A DNA stretch of 64,000 bases from Granulicoccus phenolivorans DSM 17626 = NBRC 107789 = JCM 15570 (lineage in GTDB: Bacteria; Actinomycetota; Actinomycetes; Propionibacteriales; Propionibacteriaceae): positions 62,001-126,000 of the forward strand of contig NZ_AUHH01000008.1 of the NCBI RefSeq assembly GCF_000423085.1, in the 5' to 3' direction. Under the pieces are notes generated by a model that worked only from the letters and a program-made list of their open reading frames with translations, searched no databases and had not been told where the DNA came from. Both the position numbers and the translations under genes were made by a program. Positions 26,941 through 34,584 of the stretch are shown here, one piece after another. Numbering within the stretch: position 1 is the stretch's first letter; every line of letters starts with the position of its first letter.

Positions 26941-28503
26941 TCACTTGGTGGCGGGGGCGGGTTCCCCAGCGACTGTGCTGGTCGGGACGTCGAGACCGGC
27001 TGAATCACTGGCGGCCACGAACTTGTCGGGCCGGACCGCGATCACCCGGACGCCGTGCCCCCGCATCCACTCCAAGAGTGTGCCTTCGATATCGATCAGT
27101 TCATCGGGCCCCGCAGTTCCCTGGTCCGGCTGACGGACCGCGATATACCTGGCCAGCAGCGAATCCCAGCCTGCCTTCTGCTCGACCGTCAGGACCTCAG
27201 CCGGGTCGATCCCGTCGCCCAGTAGCACGAATCCATTGCCAAGATGGGCGTCCAGCAAGTCGATCACGCCACGAGGATCCCCGACGCGCGGCTGGGGAAT
27301 CATCTTTCCCACCGCCGATTCAGGAGTCGGGGTCGCACTGAACCAGCCGTCCACATAGAAGGGAGGCAGCAGCATCGGAGGAAGCTCCCCGGGCTTGGGG
27401 GCCATTGCGGCCATCTCCTCGGGCGACATCTCCTGCTTGACCAGCCGTCCCATCTGCACCGACAGGTCGGTGTAGAAGCGGACGTTCGGTTCCCGCTCGG
27501 GCTGATAGCTGTCGAGAAGGCCGCTCGGGAGACGGCCCTGGATCACTTCGCGCAGCTTCCAAGCAAGGTTGAAGGAGTCCCGCATTCCCGACTGCATTCC
27601 CGCACCTGCCCACGGCGGCATCAGGTGAGCGGCATCACCGACGAGGAAAACTCGACCGACCCGCCAGTCTTTGGCGAACCTGACGTTGTGGTTGTAGAAC
27701 GCCCACTGGTGCAGGTCGACATCCTCGTGGGTGACCCCGAAGGCTTCCAGCAGTGGCCACACCTTGTCCGCGCTGTCGAAGTCCGCATCGGTCTCGTCGG
27801 CCTTGAGCGGCATCTCCCACCGGTGGTTGCCACGGCTGAGGGCGATGTCCACGACAGGTCGCTCGGTGTCGGACCAGAAGGTGAGGATGTGGCGGTTGGG
27901 CCACCACCGCTTGACCTTTGCGTCGATGATGATCCAACGCACGGGCAGGGTTTCCCCCTCGAGCGGCACGTCGAGGTACTTTCGCGTGAAGCTTGACCCG
28001 CCATCGCACGCCAGGGCGTACTTCGTCCGGATCGTGCTGGTCTCGCCGCTCCCGAGCGACCTCATGGTCACAGTGACGCCCTCAGCGTCCTGATCCACTG
28101 CGGTCACTTCATTCCCATACCGAACACTCACCTGCTCATAGCGCTCAACGCCCTTGCGCAGCGTTTCCTCCAGGAGCGGTTGGTAGATGGCGTAGGCCTG
28201 CTCGTGCCCCAAATTGCCGGGGAGGGAGTTCATCCGCATCAGTTCCTGGCCGTCGTAGGTGATCCATCGCAACGCCCGCGAGACATCGGTGTCCTTCTTC
28301 ACCTCCTCGTCCAGGCCCAGGCTCTGCAAGCAGCGCATCGTCCATTCATGCACGGTGACGGCTCGTGCCCGGGGATAGATGTCAACCTCACGCTCCAACG
28401 CGATGGCCGAGATTCCGTACTGCCCCAACGCGTTCGCCGCGACCACGCCTGATGGCCCGTAGCCGATGATCGCGACATCCGCATCGAATGGGGAATGGGT
28501 CAT
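26941..28503 (-). CDS. FAD-dependent aromatic hydroxylase (MhpA-like)
   Basis: Single-component flavin monooxygenase that adds a hydroxyl ortho to an existing phenol group using NAD(P)H and oxygen. The 520-residue protein has the FAD-binding GYGPSGVVAANALGQYG near residues 14-30, ERE at the end of the second strand, the middle DG-type motif (ALACDGGSS) and the GDAAHLMPPWAGAGMQSG motif near residue 295, with a C-terminal thioredoxin-like extension from about residue 420, as in MhpA. The ATG at 28503 has GGAGG six bases upstream. It heads the operon hydroxylase-dioxygenase-hydrolase-ligase behind a palindromic operator. Confidence 0.92.
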   Translation of the reverse strand: MTHSPFDADVAIIGYGPSGVVAANALGQYGISAIALEREVDIYPRARAVTVHEWTMRCLQSLGLDEEVKKDTDVSRALRWITYDGQELMRMNSLPGNLGHEQAYAIYQPLLEETLRKGVERYEQVSVRYGNEVTAVDQDAEGVTVTMRSLGSGETSTIRTKYALACDGGSSFTRKYLDVPLEGETLPVRWIIIDAKVKRWWPNRHILTFWSDTERPVVDIALSRGNHRWEMPLKADETDADFDSADKVWPLLEAFGVTHEDVDLHQWAFYNHNVRFAKDWRVGRVFLVGDAAHLMPPWAGAGMQSGMRDSFNLAWKLREVIQGRLPSGLLDSYQPEREPNVRFYTDLSVQMGRLVKQEMSPEEMAAMAPKPGELPPMLLPPFYVDGWFSATPTPESAVGKMIPQPRVGDPRGVIDLLDAHLGNGFVLLGDGIDPAEVLTVEQKAGWDSLLARYIAVRQPDQGTAGPDELIDIEGTLLEWMRGHGVRVIAVRPDKFVAASDSAGLDVPTSTVAGEPAPATK

Positions 28504-28909
28504 GTCAACCTCCAAGGCGGAGAAGCCGCCGGTCAAAGAGTCTTCGTAAAGTGATCGCTTTAGGTTTGTGTGAGCTTTATAACAGTCCATCCACGGCCTG
28601 ATGTCAAGAGTGGGTTTTCAAAGGTGCGCAACTGCTCAGCGAACGGATTGGGACGACACGGCGGCCTGACCGATCACCGGACACTTGCCGGCCCATGTGG
28701 CCCTCATCACAGCAGGGCGCCGCACGTCGCCCGTTGGGCACGTCAGAAGATCGGGGTCGACCCCGTGTCGGCGCGTCAGACAGGTCCCGACGCCAGCACC
28801 GCACACATCCAGCGTTCGGCAGAACAACGATGCACTGCCCGCCGGGGGCCACCCCCGTGCGATGCGCTGGTGCAACTCGGACGCGTCGAACTATGGGCGA
28901 CGCGTCGAA
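28504..28909. other. Intergenic region with the hydroxylase promoter
   Basis: This 406-base gap contains the operator at 28548-28561 and, to its right, the AT-rich stretch CACACAAACCTAAAG on the minus strand that likely includes the promoter. From about 28600 to 28880 I see no supported gene; short frames there lack ribosome-binding sites. Two tandem copies of a 19-base unit (ACGCGTCGAACTATGGG core) occupy 28880-28917 and overlap the TetR stop. Confidence 0.5.
28548..28561. promoter_or_regulatory. Palindromic operator before the hydroxylase operon
   Basis: AAAGTGATCGCTTT lies 45 bases upstream of the hydroxylase ATG and is the exact reverse complement of the site at 23254-23267. The shared flank TTTAG-x-TTTGTGTGA makes a conserved block of about 26 bases, so the two operons are probably co-regulated. 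Confidence 0.68.
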
Positions 28910-29566
28910 CTATGGGTTCTGCGATCGGTACCGGTCCACAGCCTGCTCGCTGAGAATAATCTGCGAGTTGACCAAAGCTTCCACCAGCCGGGCGAACTCC
29001 AGGTCGGCGCGGATCTCGCTGGACAGGAACGCACCGTTGATGTGGACAACGGTGAAATCGACGATCTCGTCGGCGATGGCTGCGGCGATCTCCTGCCCGT
29101 ACTCCCCGGAAAGCGCCCAGCGCAGATGGCGGTACACACTCGCGCGCCCCTCGGCCCAGACCCGCTGAACACCCTCGATGGTCGGTTGGTCACGCGAGTG
29201 CAATCCCAGCAGCATAAGCAAGCGCAGGAACTCTCGATGACTGCTAACTACGTCCACGACTTGCGCCATCGCCCACGCAATACGCTCGGACGCGGACGCC
29301 AAGGGAGGCGGCGCGGCCATGGCCCGATCGATTTCGGCAAAGTACCGGACGGCACCACGTTCCATGAGGGCTGCAAGCAGGCCTGCCTTTGACCCGAAGT
29401 GCCAGTAGATCGAACTGACATTCACGCCAACCTCATTGGACAAGGCGGCAACGCTGACCCCGTCGTACCCCTGCTCCGACATCATCCGGCTTGCCGTGTC
29501 GAGGATCTCATCGACGGTGCGCTCCCCCTGGCTAGTACGCCAGTTCACCTTCGCCCGACCAGCCAT
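28910..29566 (-). CDS. TetR-family transcriptional regulator
   Basis: Ligand-responsive DNA-binding repressor, 218 residues. The N-terminal helix-turn-helix is clear: EILDTASRMMSEQGYDGVSV then ALSNEVGVNVSSIYWHFGSKAGLL (read here in two parts). The C-terminal ligand domain is divergent. The ATG at 29566 (MAGRAKVNWR) is preferred over upstream codons because the TetR helix begins about 12 residues later. It is divergent from the crotonase and lies beside the hydroxylase operon; the palindromes at 23254 and 28548 are its likely targets, with a related site at 29726. The inducer is probably a pathway substrate or CoA ester. Confidence 0.9.
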   Translation of the reverse strand: MAGRAKVNWRTSQGERTVDEILDTASRMMSEQGYDGVSVAALSNEVGVNVSSIYWHFGSKAGLLAALMERGAVRYFAEIDRAMAAPPPLASASERIAWAMAQVVDVVSSHREFLRLLMLLGLHSRDQPTIEGVQRVWAEGRASVYRHLRWALSGEYGQEIAAAIADEIVDFTVVHINGAFLSSEIRADLEFARLVEALVNSQIILSEQAVDRYRSQNP

Positions 29567-29725
29567 GCCGCAAACCCTAACCGACCCGGACGCTGGATGG
29601 CTGACGGGACTCACCGGTGGATGCAACAGCGCCAACGAGTGTTGCGACGACCGGTTGATCCGCCGGCCACTCCCGGCCCCTTGACGTCATCGAGTCTGGA
29701 TGACTAGATTGACTCAACTTTCTAC

Positions 29726-29745
29726 AGCGAATGCTTTAGATTATT
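29726..29745. promoter_or_regulatory. Degenerate copy of the cluster operator
   Basis: AGCGAATGCTTTAGATTATT resembles AGCGATCACTTTAGATTTGT at 23256, keeping AGCGA and CTTTAGATT but with a poorer palindrome. It lies between the divergent TetR and crotonase genes and could let the TetR protein control itself and the crotonase. Confidence 0.4.
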
Positions 29746-29805
29746 CTCCTCGGGAGTATCGATGCAGCCTCAGGTTCGAACGACAGCGCGCCAAGGTGAG
29801 CTACC

Positions 29806-30591
29806 GTGAACGCGGACGACGCAGCGGGACCGAGCATCCAGGTGCATGTCGCAGGGAGCGTGATCTCAGTCCGGATCGATGCCCCCAACAAGGTGAACGC
29901 CATCAGCCCCAGCATGTTGCAGGACTTGGAGACTGTGGTCACGAACCCGCCCGCCGCCCCCGAGGGGAGTGTGCTGATCCTGTCCGGGCGTCCGGGCATC
30001 TTCTCCGCGGGAGCCAATCTGCCTGACGTGGCGGCGCTGGGCTCCGAAGAGTGGATGGCCTTTCTCGAGCAAATTCAACGAGTCTGCGACCTGATTGCTG
30101 AACTCCCGTTGCCGACCATCGCCTCCATTGATGGCCCCTGCATCGGCCTGGCCGCTGAGATCGCACTGGCCTGCGACTTCCGAATCGCCAGCGACCGGGC
30201 AACTCTCGCCTGGCCCGAGGTGACTGTGGGCCTGCCGTGCCCGGTTCGCCAACTCACCCAGTACCTCAGCAAGCCGCGAGTGGTCGACCTGGTGCTGACA
30301 GGAAGGATGGTTCCTGCCGATGAAGCCCTCGCGCTCGGGCTGTTGACCCAGGTCACCGAGGGTGAGGGCCTCGAGTCGGCGACCGCCGCGTACGCTCGAA
30401 GCCTCACGGGCAGATCACCCATTGCGGTGGGCGCCACCAAGAAGGGACTGGTGGATCTTGGCGGGGCTCCGGTCTCGCGGAACGGCAGTTTCTTCACCGC
30501 GTCCGCCCGAGCTCGCGACTCGTCACAGTTTCGTGCGGCAGTCAACCGGCTGAAACCCCGCTCGGGTGACCCCGCCACCGCGCCGGAATGA
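29806..30591 (+). CDS. Enoyl-CoA hydratase/isomerase family protein
   Basis: Crotonase-fold enzyme acting on a CoA thioester, 261 residues. The oxyanion-hole segments are ILSGRPGIFSAGANLPD near residue 60 and IDGPCIGLAAEIALACDFRIAS near residue 108. The usual catalytic Glu positions are occupied by Glu117-type and WPEVTVGLP residues. The GTG at 29806 has AGGTGAG upstream. It is divergently placed from the TetR gene and may process the CoA ester produced by the cluster's ligase; that link is inferred from position. Hydration, isomerisation or C-C cleavage cannot be told apart. Confidence 0.85.
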   Translation: MNADDAAGPSIQVHVAGSVISVRIDAPNKVNAISPSMLQDLETVVTNPPAAPEGSVLILSGRPGIFSAGANLPDVAALGSEEWMAFLEQIQRVCDLIAELPLPTIASIDGPCIGLAAEIALACDFRIASDRATLAWPEVTVGLPCPVRQLTQYLSKPRVVDLVLTGRMVPADEALALGLLTQVTEGEGLESATAAYARSLTGRSPIAVGATKKGLVDLGGAPVSRNGSFFTASARARDSSQFRAAVNRLKPRSGDPATAPE

Positions 30592-30651
30592 CCCTGGACG
30601 GCTGGGAGTGAGCTGTGGGCCGAGTCACCGATCCGTCCAGAACCGCGGATT

Positions 30652-31884
30652 CTACGAAGCCAAGTGCCGCAGCACCCCCGCCGCAACAACTGGCGCATCG
30701 TCGGGAGCCCCGCGCAGGAGTGCCGAACTCTGGCTCCGCAGGAACGGGGTGCCGGAGAAGAACAGCCCGGGTACCACACTCGAAGCACCGTCGGTCTGCA
30801 ACGGCAGGCCCATCTCGTCAAACGCGTCCGCAGGCTCGATCCAGGAAGCGTACGCCGGCCGAAAGCCCGTCGTGAGCACGATGGCGCCAACCTCGCCGAG
30901 GTCCAGCGACTCGAGCTCATCAGCCACGAAAGGCTCAGGTCCGGGCAGTGCGGGAGGAGTCACGCCCAGCTCGCCACACCTGCGCTCGATCAGCCCGCAC
31001 AGCATCGCGTAGCGCTGATCCCCCCAAGCCACGCTCTCGCGGAGGTCACCGGCGAACCGCGCCCCACCGTGCTCGACCCCGGTGAGATGGCCCCCGAGCC
31101 GCACCCCCGCCGCCCGGAGGGTGCGTGTGGTCAGATCGTGTCCCCCGTCCCGGCCGGTCATCTGGCCTCCGCCGAACAGGCGCATTCGAGGATCGGGCAG
31201 TTGGTCGGATTTGGTGTCCATGAAACCCACCAGGATGAGCCAGTCAACGAAGTCCTGCCCGCCGACCCGGCGCGGGCTCCAGGTCGACCTGCCGCAGGCG
31301 AGCACCACCGATCGCCCGGCGAGGACAAGGTCCTCGGCGACCTGACAGCCACTCTGGCCGGACCCCACGACCAAGATCGTGCCCTCGGGGAGCGCTCCCG
31401 GGTTGCGATACTCCCCCACCTCCAGCACGCGCACCGCGTCCGGCACATCCGCGACCCACGCCGGGCGGCGCAGTCGTTGGTACGCCCCGGTCGCCACGAC
31501 CACGGCACGCGCGACCATGCTGTCGCCGGCCGCGGTGCGCAATTCCAGCCGTGTGTCGGGGCGCGGCCGCAGGGAGGTCACTTCCACGCCCGTGCGCACC
31601 GGTGCGGCGAACGAGTCGGCGTACTCCCGCAGCAGCGCCACCACGTCGTCCCGGGCGAGGAAACCGTGCGGGTCATCCCCGCCGTAGAGACGTCCGGGGA
31701 GTTGGATGGTGTGATTCGGCAGGACAAGGGTGAAGGAGTCCCACCGACCCGCCCAGGCGCTGGCCACCGCGGCGGCGCGCTCCAGAATGACGTGATCGAC
31801 CCCCGCGACACTCAATTCGTGACTGACCGCCAGGCCGGCGTGCCCGGCCCCGATGACAACCACGTCCCTGTTCTCGGCGGCCAT
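30652..31884 (-). CDS. FAD-dependent oxidoreductase, flavin-containing monooxygenase type
   Basis: The 410-residue protein has two dinucleotide-binding motifs, VVIGAGHAGLAVSHEL at the N-terminus (FAD) and VVGSGQSGCQVAEDL near residue 172 (NAD(P)H), with the ATGAYQR strand between and TTGFRPAY near the end. This is the layout of flavin-containing monooxygenases and related putrescine/arylamine oxidases. Start ATG 31884. It is convergent with the crotonase and has the higher GC of the flanking chromosome, so it may not belong to the aromatic cluster. The substrate is unknown. Confidence 0.87.
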   Translation of the reverse strand: MAAENRDVVVIGAGHAGLAVSHELSVAGVDHVILERAAAVASAWAGRWDSFTLVLPNHTIQLPGRLYGGDDPHGFLARDDVVALLREYADSFAAPVRTGVEVTSLRPRPDTRLELRTAAGDSMVARAVVVATGAYQRLRRPAWVADVPDAVRVLEVGEYRNPGALPEGTILVVGSGQSGCQVAEDLVLAGRSVVLACGRSTWSPRRVGGQDFVDWLILVGFMDTKSDQLPDPRMRLFGGGQMTGRDGGHDLTTRTLRAAGVRLGGHLTGVEHGGARFAGDLRESVAWGDQRYAMLCGLIERRCGELGVTPPALPGPEPFVADELESLDLGEVGAIVLTTGFRPAYASWIEPADAFDEMGLPLQTDGASSVVPGLFFSGTPFLRSQSSALLRGAPDDAPVVAAGVLRHLAS

Positions 31885-31987
31885 GATCCACCTGCGGTTC
31901 TGGGCGTACGCGCGACCCCCTCGCTCACAGTATGGCGCACATCACACACCCGCGGCCGTCCTGCGTTTCGGGGGCTCGCGCACGGAT

Positions 31988-32076
31988 CGTCGTTTGCGGT
32001 GCAGCAGAATCCGACCCGGTCCAGTCAGAGGCACTTTGGCCGAGCTCTGCGCGCATCTGCTGCACCGAAAACGACG
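31988..32076. repeat. 20-base inverted repeat with 49-base spacer
   Basis: CGTCGTTTGCGGTGCAGCAG at 31988-32007 and CTGCTGCACCGAAAACGACG at 32057-32076 are reverse complements except for one base. The 89-base unit contains no frame and lies between the oxidoreductase start and the ribbon-helix-helix gene end. It may be a small mobile-element remnant or a long hairpin. Confidence 0.65.
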
Positions 32077-32094
32077 TTCGCCACCGGTCAGTGC

Positions 32095-32712
32095 TCATTC
32101 CTGGGACTCGGACTCGGGCCCTTCCCAGCTCTCGGGGCCCCGCGGCCCCCGCCGACCACCGCGCCGGTGGCCTCCGCGACCACCACGGCGGAATTCCCCG
32201 GGCCCACCCTCGGGCGGACCCCACGGACCCTGACCCCACGGACCGGGACCCCACGGGCCACGCCCGGGCGGACCCCACGGCCCGGAGCCCCACTGCCCGC
32301 CACCGGGACCACCGCGCATGCCACGGCGCAGCTTGCCGACCACGGCATGGGTGATCCAGGCGTTCACCGACAGGCCGTCTTCCTCGGCCGCGTCATCCAC
32401 GCGCTTCTTCACCGACTCCGGCAGCCGCAGGCTGATCCGCGACGTCGCCTCGTCCTCACCGGTCGGCGCCTCGAACGGCGCCTCCGGGAACTGCGGGACG
32501 AAGTGCGGTTCCCCGTCGACGATCCGGACTTCGATCGGAACCCCCGTCTCGCTCGCCTCGACGGCGGCGTCACTCAACGCCTCCACCAGGGCCAGCCGCA
32601 GCGCGGATTCCAGGGACGCCCCGAGCTTCTGGGCGACTTGTTGGGTGTTCTCATCGGCCAGGGCGGTCGTCGCAACGAGCTGCTCCTGGACTCGGTTCAC
32701 ATACTTTGACAT
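32095..32712 (-). CDS. Ribbon-helix-helix protein with Gly/Pro/Trp-rich tail (HicB-antitoxin-like)
   Basis: Predicted DNA-binding protein of 205 residues. An N-terminal helical region of about 70 residues precedes a ribbon-helix-helix domain around residues 91-129 (SRISLRLPESVKKRVDDAA then SVNAWITHAVV), like HicB/Arc-type repressors. The last 70 or so residues are low complexity, with PWGPPGRGPWGPGPWG-type repeats followed by Arg/Gly-rich sequence. ATGs at 32712 and 32718 are both possible. No HicA toxin is adjacent, so it is probably a lone regulator. Upstream lies an array of GAC-centred repeats with helical spacing, a likely autoregulatory operator. Confidence 0.82.
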   Translation of the reverse strand: MSKYVNRVQEQLVATTALADENTQQVAQKLGASLESALRLALVEALSDAAVEASETGVPIEVRIVDGEPHFVPQFPEAPFEAPTGEDEATSRISLRLPESVKKRVDDAAEEDGLSVNAWITHAVVGKLRRGMRGGPGGGQWGSGPWGPPGRGPWGPGPWGQGPWGPPEGGPGEFRRGGRGGHRRGGRRGPRGPESWEGPESESQE

Positions 32713-32782
32713 CTGCATGACTTCAGAATGACACCATTCTTGACGTCATACAAGACCTTTTTGGACGCTATTTTGACGCCAT
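32706..32782. promoter_or_regulatory. Phased operator array before the ribbon-helix-helix gene
   Basis: On the plus strand GAC trinucleotides within TTGAC/ATGAC/AAGAC/TGGAC contexts begin at 32708, 32719, 32730, 32742, 32754, 32764 and 32775, spaced 11, 11, 12, 12, 10 and 11 bases. The best pair, TTGACGTCAT (32740) and TTGACGCCAT (32773), differs at one base. This one-turn spacing is what tandem ribbon-helix-helix dimers need. The left copies overlap the start codon. Confidence 0.6.
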
Positions 32783-32826
32783 GCTGCACGCCGGCGGTTG
32801 ACCCCGCCGGATGCCTAGGCTGAGCC

Positions 32827-34365
32827 ATGGACATTCGGAAGGTCCGCTTCCTCGAACCCGGAAACCTCCCCTATCGCCGCTCGCTGCGCAATCTGGTCAC
32901 CTACGACAAGTATCTGCGCAACCCCGCACTGGGCCTGACGCTGCTGGCCACGATCGTCCGCGACCGGGTACCGGACACCTACTTCTATTCCGAGTCGATC
33001 GCCCGGATCGATTGGGCCGACGTGCTGGATGCCGACCTCGTCTTCATCGGAGCCTTCACCTTCGCCGCACCCCGGGCCTACGAGTTGGCGGCGCACATTC
33101 GAGCCAACAGTGACGCCATGATCGTGCTCGGCGGGATGCATCCCTCACTCAACTACCCCGAGGCCACCGAGCACGCCGACTACGTCCTGCTCGGCGAAGC
33201 CGACGAGTCGATCCTGGAGTTCCTCGACGCCCTCGCCGCCGACCGGCCGATCGACTTCCGCGGCGTCGCCCACCGGCGCGACGGCCGGCTCGTGCACACC
33301 GGTGAGCGGGTCGCCCCGACCGATATCGAGCGCTCCCCGGACCATTCCCTGGTCCACAACTACGCCGCCATGGTCGGCCACAACGCGCTGTGGCCGCAGG
33401 TGCTCGCCTCCCGCGGCTGTCCGTTCCGCTGTGACTACTGTGCGGTGGTCCGTCACTGGGGCAAGAAGATGCGCGGGCGTACGCCGGAAGCGGTGATCGC
33501 CGACCTGCACCACACCATCGACTTCTACGAGCAGCGCCGACTCCCCCGACTGAACAAGGCCTGCTGGATCGTCGATGACAACTTCTTCGCGCTGCGCCCC
33601 TGGGCGATCTCGGTGCTCGAGGCGATGGCCGAGGAGGACTTCCGCGGCTACCGGTTCACCGCCCAGGCGCGCTGGGAGGTCGGCCTGGACGACGAACTGC
33701 TGGAACTGCTCAAACGCGCCGGCTTCTTCGAACTGGCCCTGGGCATCGAGTTCCTCGAGGACGACTCCTTCGAGGCCTACCACAAGAAATGCACCCACGA
33801 CGACGTCCTGGCCTCGATCCGCAACATCCAGCGCCACGGCCTGAACGCCCGCGGCCTGTTCATCCTCGGTGCCGACACCCACACCGCCGGCGTCGGGGAC
33901 CGGCTGGCCGACTTCGTGATCGACAACGACATCCGCGGCATGCTGGTGCAGTCGATGTACTTCGTCCCCGGCACCCCGGTCTGGCAGACCCACCAGCACC
34001 GGCTGATCCACCGGGACTGGTCGAAGTTCACCGGCAACGTTGTCCATTACCCGACGAACATGACCCCCGCGGAACTGAACCGCGAACTGGTCCACGCCAG
34101 TCGCAAGGTCTACTCGGTACCCCGGCTGCTGCGCAGCCTGGTTCGTGACCGCGGCCTGAACCGGCTGCTGTTCGCCGGCGAATTCTTCTGGCAGCGCAGC
34201 GTCGCCGCGGACCGGGCCCGGGAGGGACGCAAGCTGCGCCATCTGCCCGGTCCGAACAGCTCCGCCGGCTCAGCCCAGGTCGTCCAGCGCAGCCTCGAGC
34301 CGCTCAACCTTCCCGGTCAGCTCCCCGGTGTGCCCGGGCCGGATGTCGGCCTTCAGAACCAATGA
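32827..34365 (+). CDS. B12-binding radical SAM protein
   Basis: Radical S-adenosylmethionine enzyme with an N-terminal cobalamin-binding-like domain, 512 residues. The N-terminal part has [20 protein letters not shown] and [15 protein letters not shown], typical of the Rossmann-like B12 domain; the [4Fe-4S] motif is [11 protein letters not shown] near residues 197-207. The C-terminal part has the YFVPGTPVW region common in this group. Members methylate, cyclise or rearrange varied substrates; none can be named here. The last 32 codons overlap the convergent thiamine-binding gene, so the Pro/Gly-rich tail after HLPGPNSS may be a recent extension. ATG at 32827. Confidence 0.87.
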   Translation: MDIRKVRFLEPGNLPYRRSLRNLVTYDKYLRNPALGLTLLATIVRDRVPDTYFYSESIARIDWADVLDADLVFIGAFTFAAPRAYELAAHIRANSDAMIVLGGMHPSLNYPEATEHADYVLLGEADESILEFLDALAADRPIDFRGVAHRRDGRLVHTGERVAPTDIERSPDHSLVHNYAAMVGHNALWPQVLASRGCPFRCDYCAVVRHWGKKMRGRTPEAVIADLHHTIDFYEQRRLPRLNKACWIVDDNFFALRPWAISVLEAMAEEDFRGYRFTAQARWEVGLDDELLELLKRAGFFELALGIEFLEDDSFEAYHKKCTHDDVLASIRNIQRHGLNARGLFILGADTHTAGVGDRLADFVIDNDIRGMLVQSMYFVPGTPVWQTHQHRLIHRDWSKFTGNVVHYPTNMTPAELNRELVHASRKVYSVPRLLRSLVRDRGLNRLLFAGEFFWQRSVAADRAREGRKLRHLPGPNSSAGSAQVVQRSLEPLNLPGQLPGVPGPDVGLQNQ

Positions 34366-34575
34366 CACACGCGGCCCGTACGCGGCGACCGCCTCGCAGG
34401 CCCGCTTCACCACGGCCATGCACTCGTCCCACTCCCCCTCGATGGTGGTGAACATGGCATCGGTCCGGTTCGGCAGTCCGGAGTCGCGGACCACCTTGAC
34501 CGCCGCGGCCACGGCGTCGTGCACCGAGCCGTCGGCACCGGATGCGGAGGGGCTGACAGAGAAGGCAACCAACAT
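34270..34575 (-). CDS. MTH1187-type thiamine-binding protein
   Basis: A 101-residue ferredoxin-like-fold protein of the MTH1187/YkoF group, members of which bind thiamine or a related pyrimidine. [21 protein letters not shown] at the N-terminus (a 20-residue core) and [20 protein letters not shown] in the middle are typical, as is [11 protein letters not shown]. It starts nine bases after the alpha/beta hydrolase stop and is the third gene of the lysX operon. Its 3' 96 bases overlap the end of the convergent radical SAM gene. No THI-box riboswitch is seen. Confidence 0.85.
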   Translation of the reverse strand: MLVAFSVSPSASGADGSVHDAVAAAVKVVRDSGLPNRTDAMFTTIEGEWDECMAVVKRACEAVAAYGPRVSLVLKADIRPGHTGELTGKVERLEAALDDLG

Positions 34576-34584
34576 GTCTCGACC

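Noticed and set aside
28600-28880. Small genes between the hydroxylase operon and the TetR gene
   Set aside because: Short frames exist on both strands but lack ribosome sites, plausible starts and codon bias.
31900-32100. Right attachment site for an island integrated at tRNA-Gly
   Set aside because: I looked by eye for a second copy of the tRNA 3' end here and around 30.6 kb and found none; there is also no integrase gene in the window.
32095-32718. Complete HicAB toxin-antitoxin module
   Set aside because: The protein has an antitoxin-like DNA-binding domain, but no HicA-sized partner is adjacent on either side.
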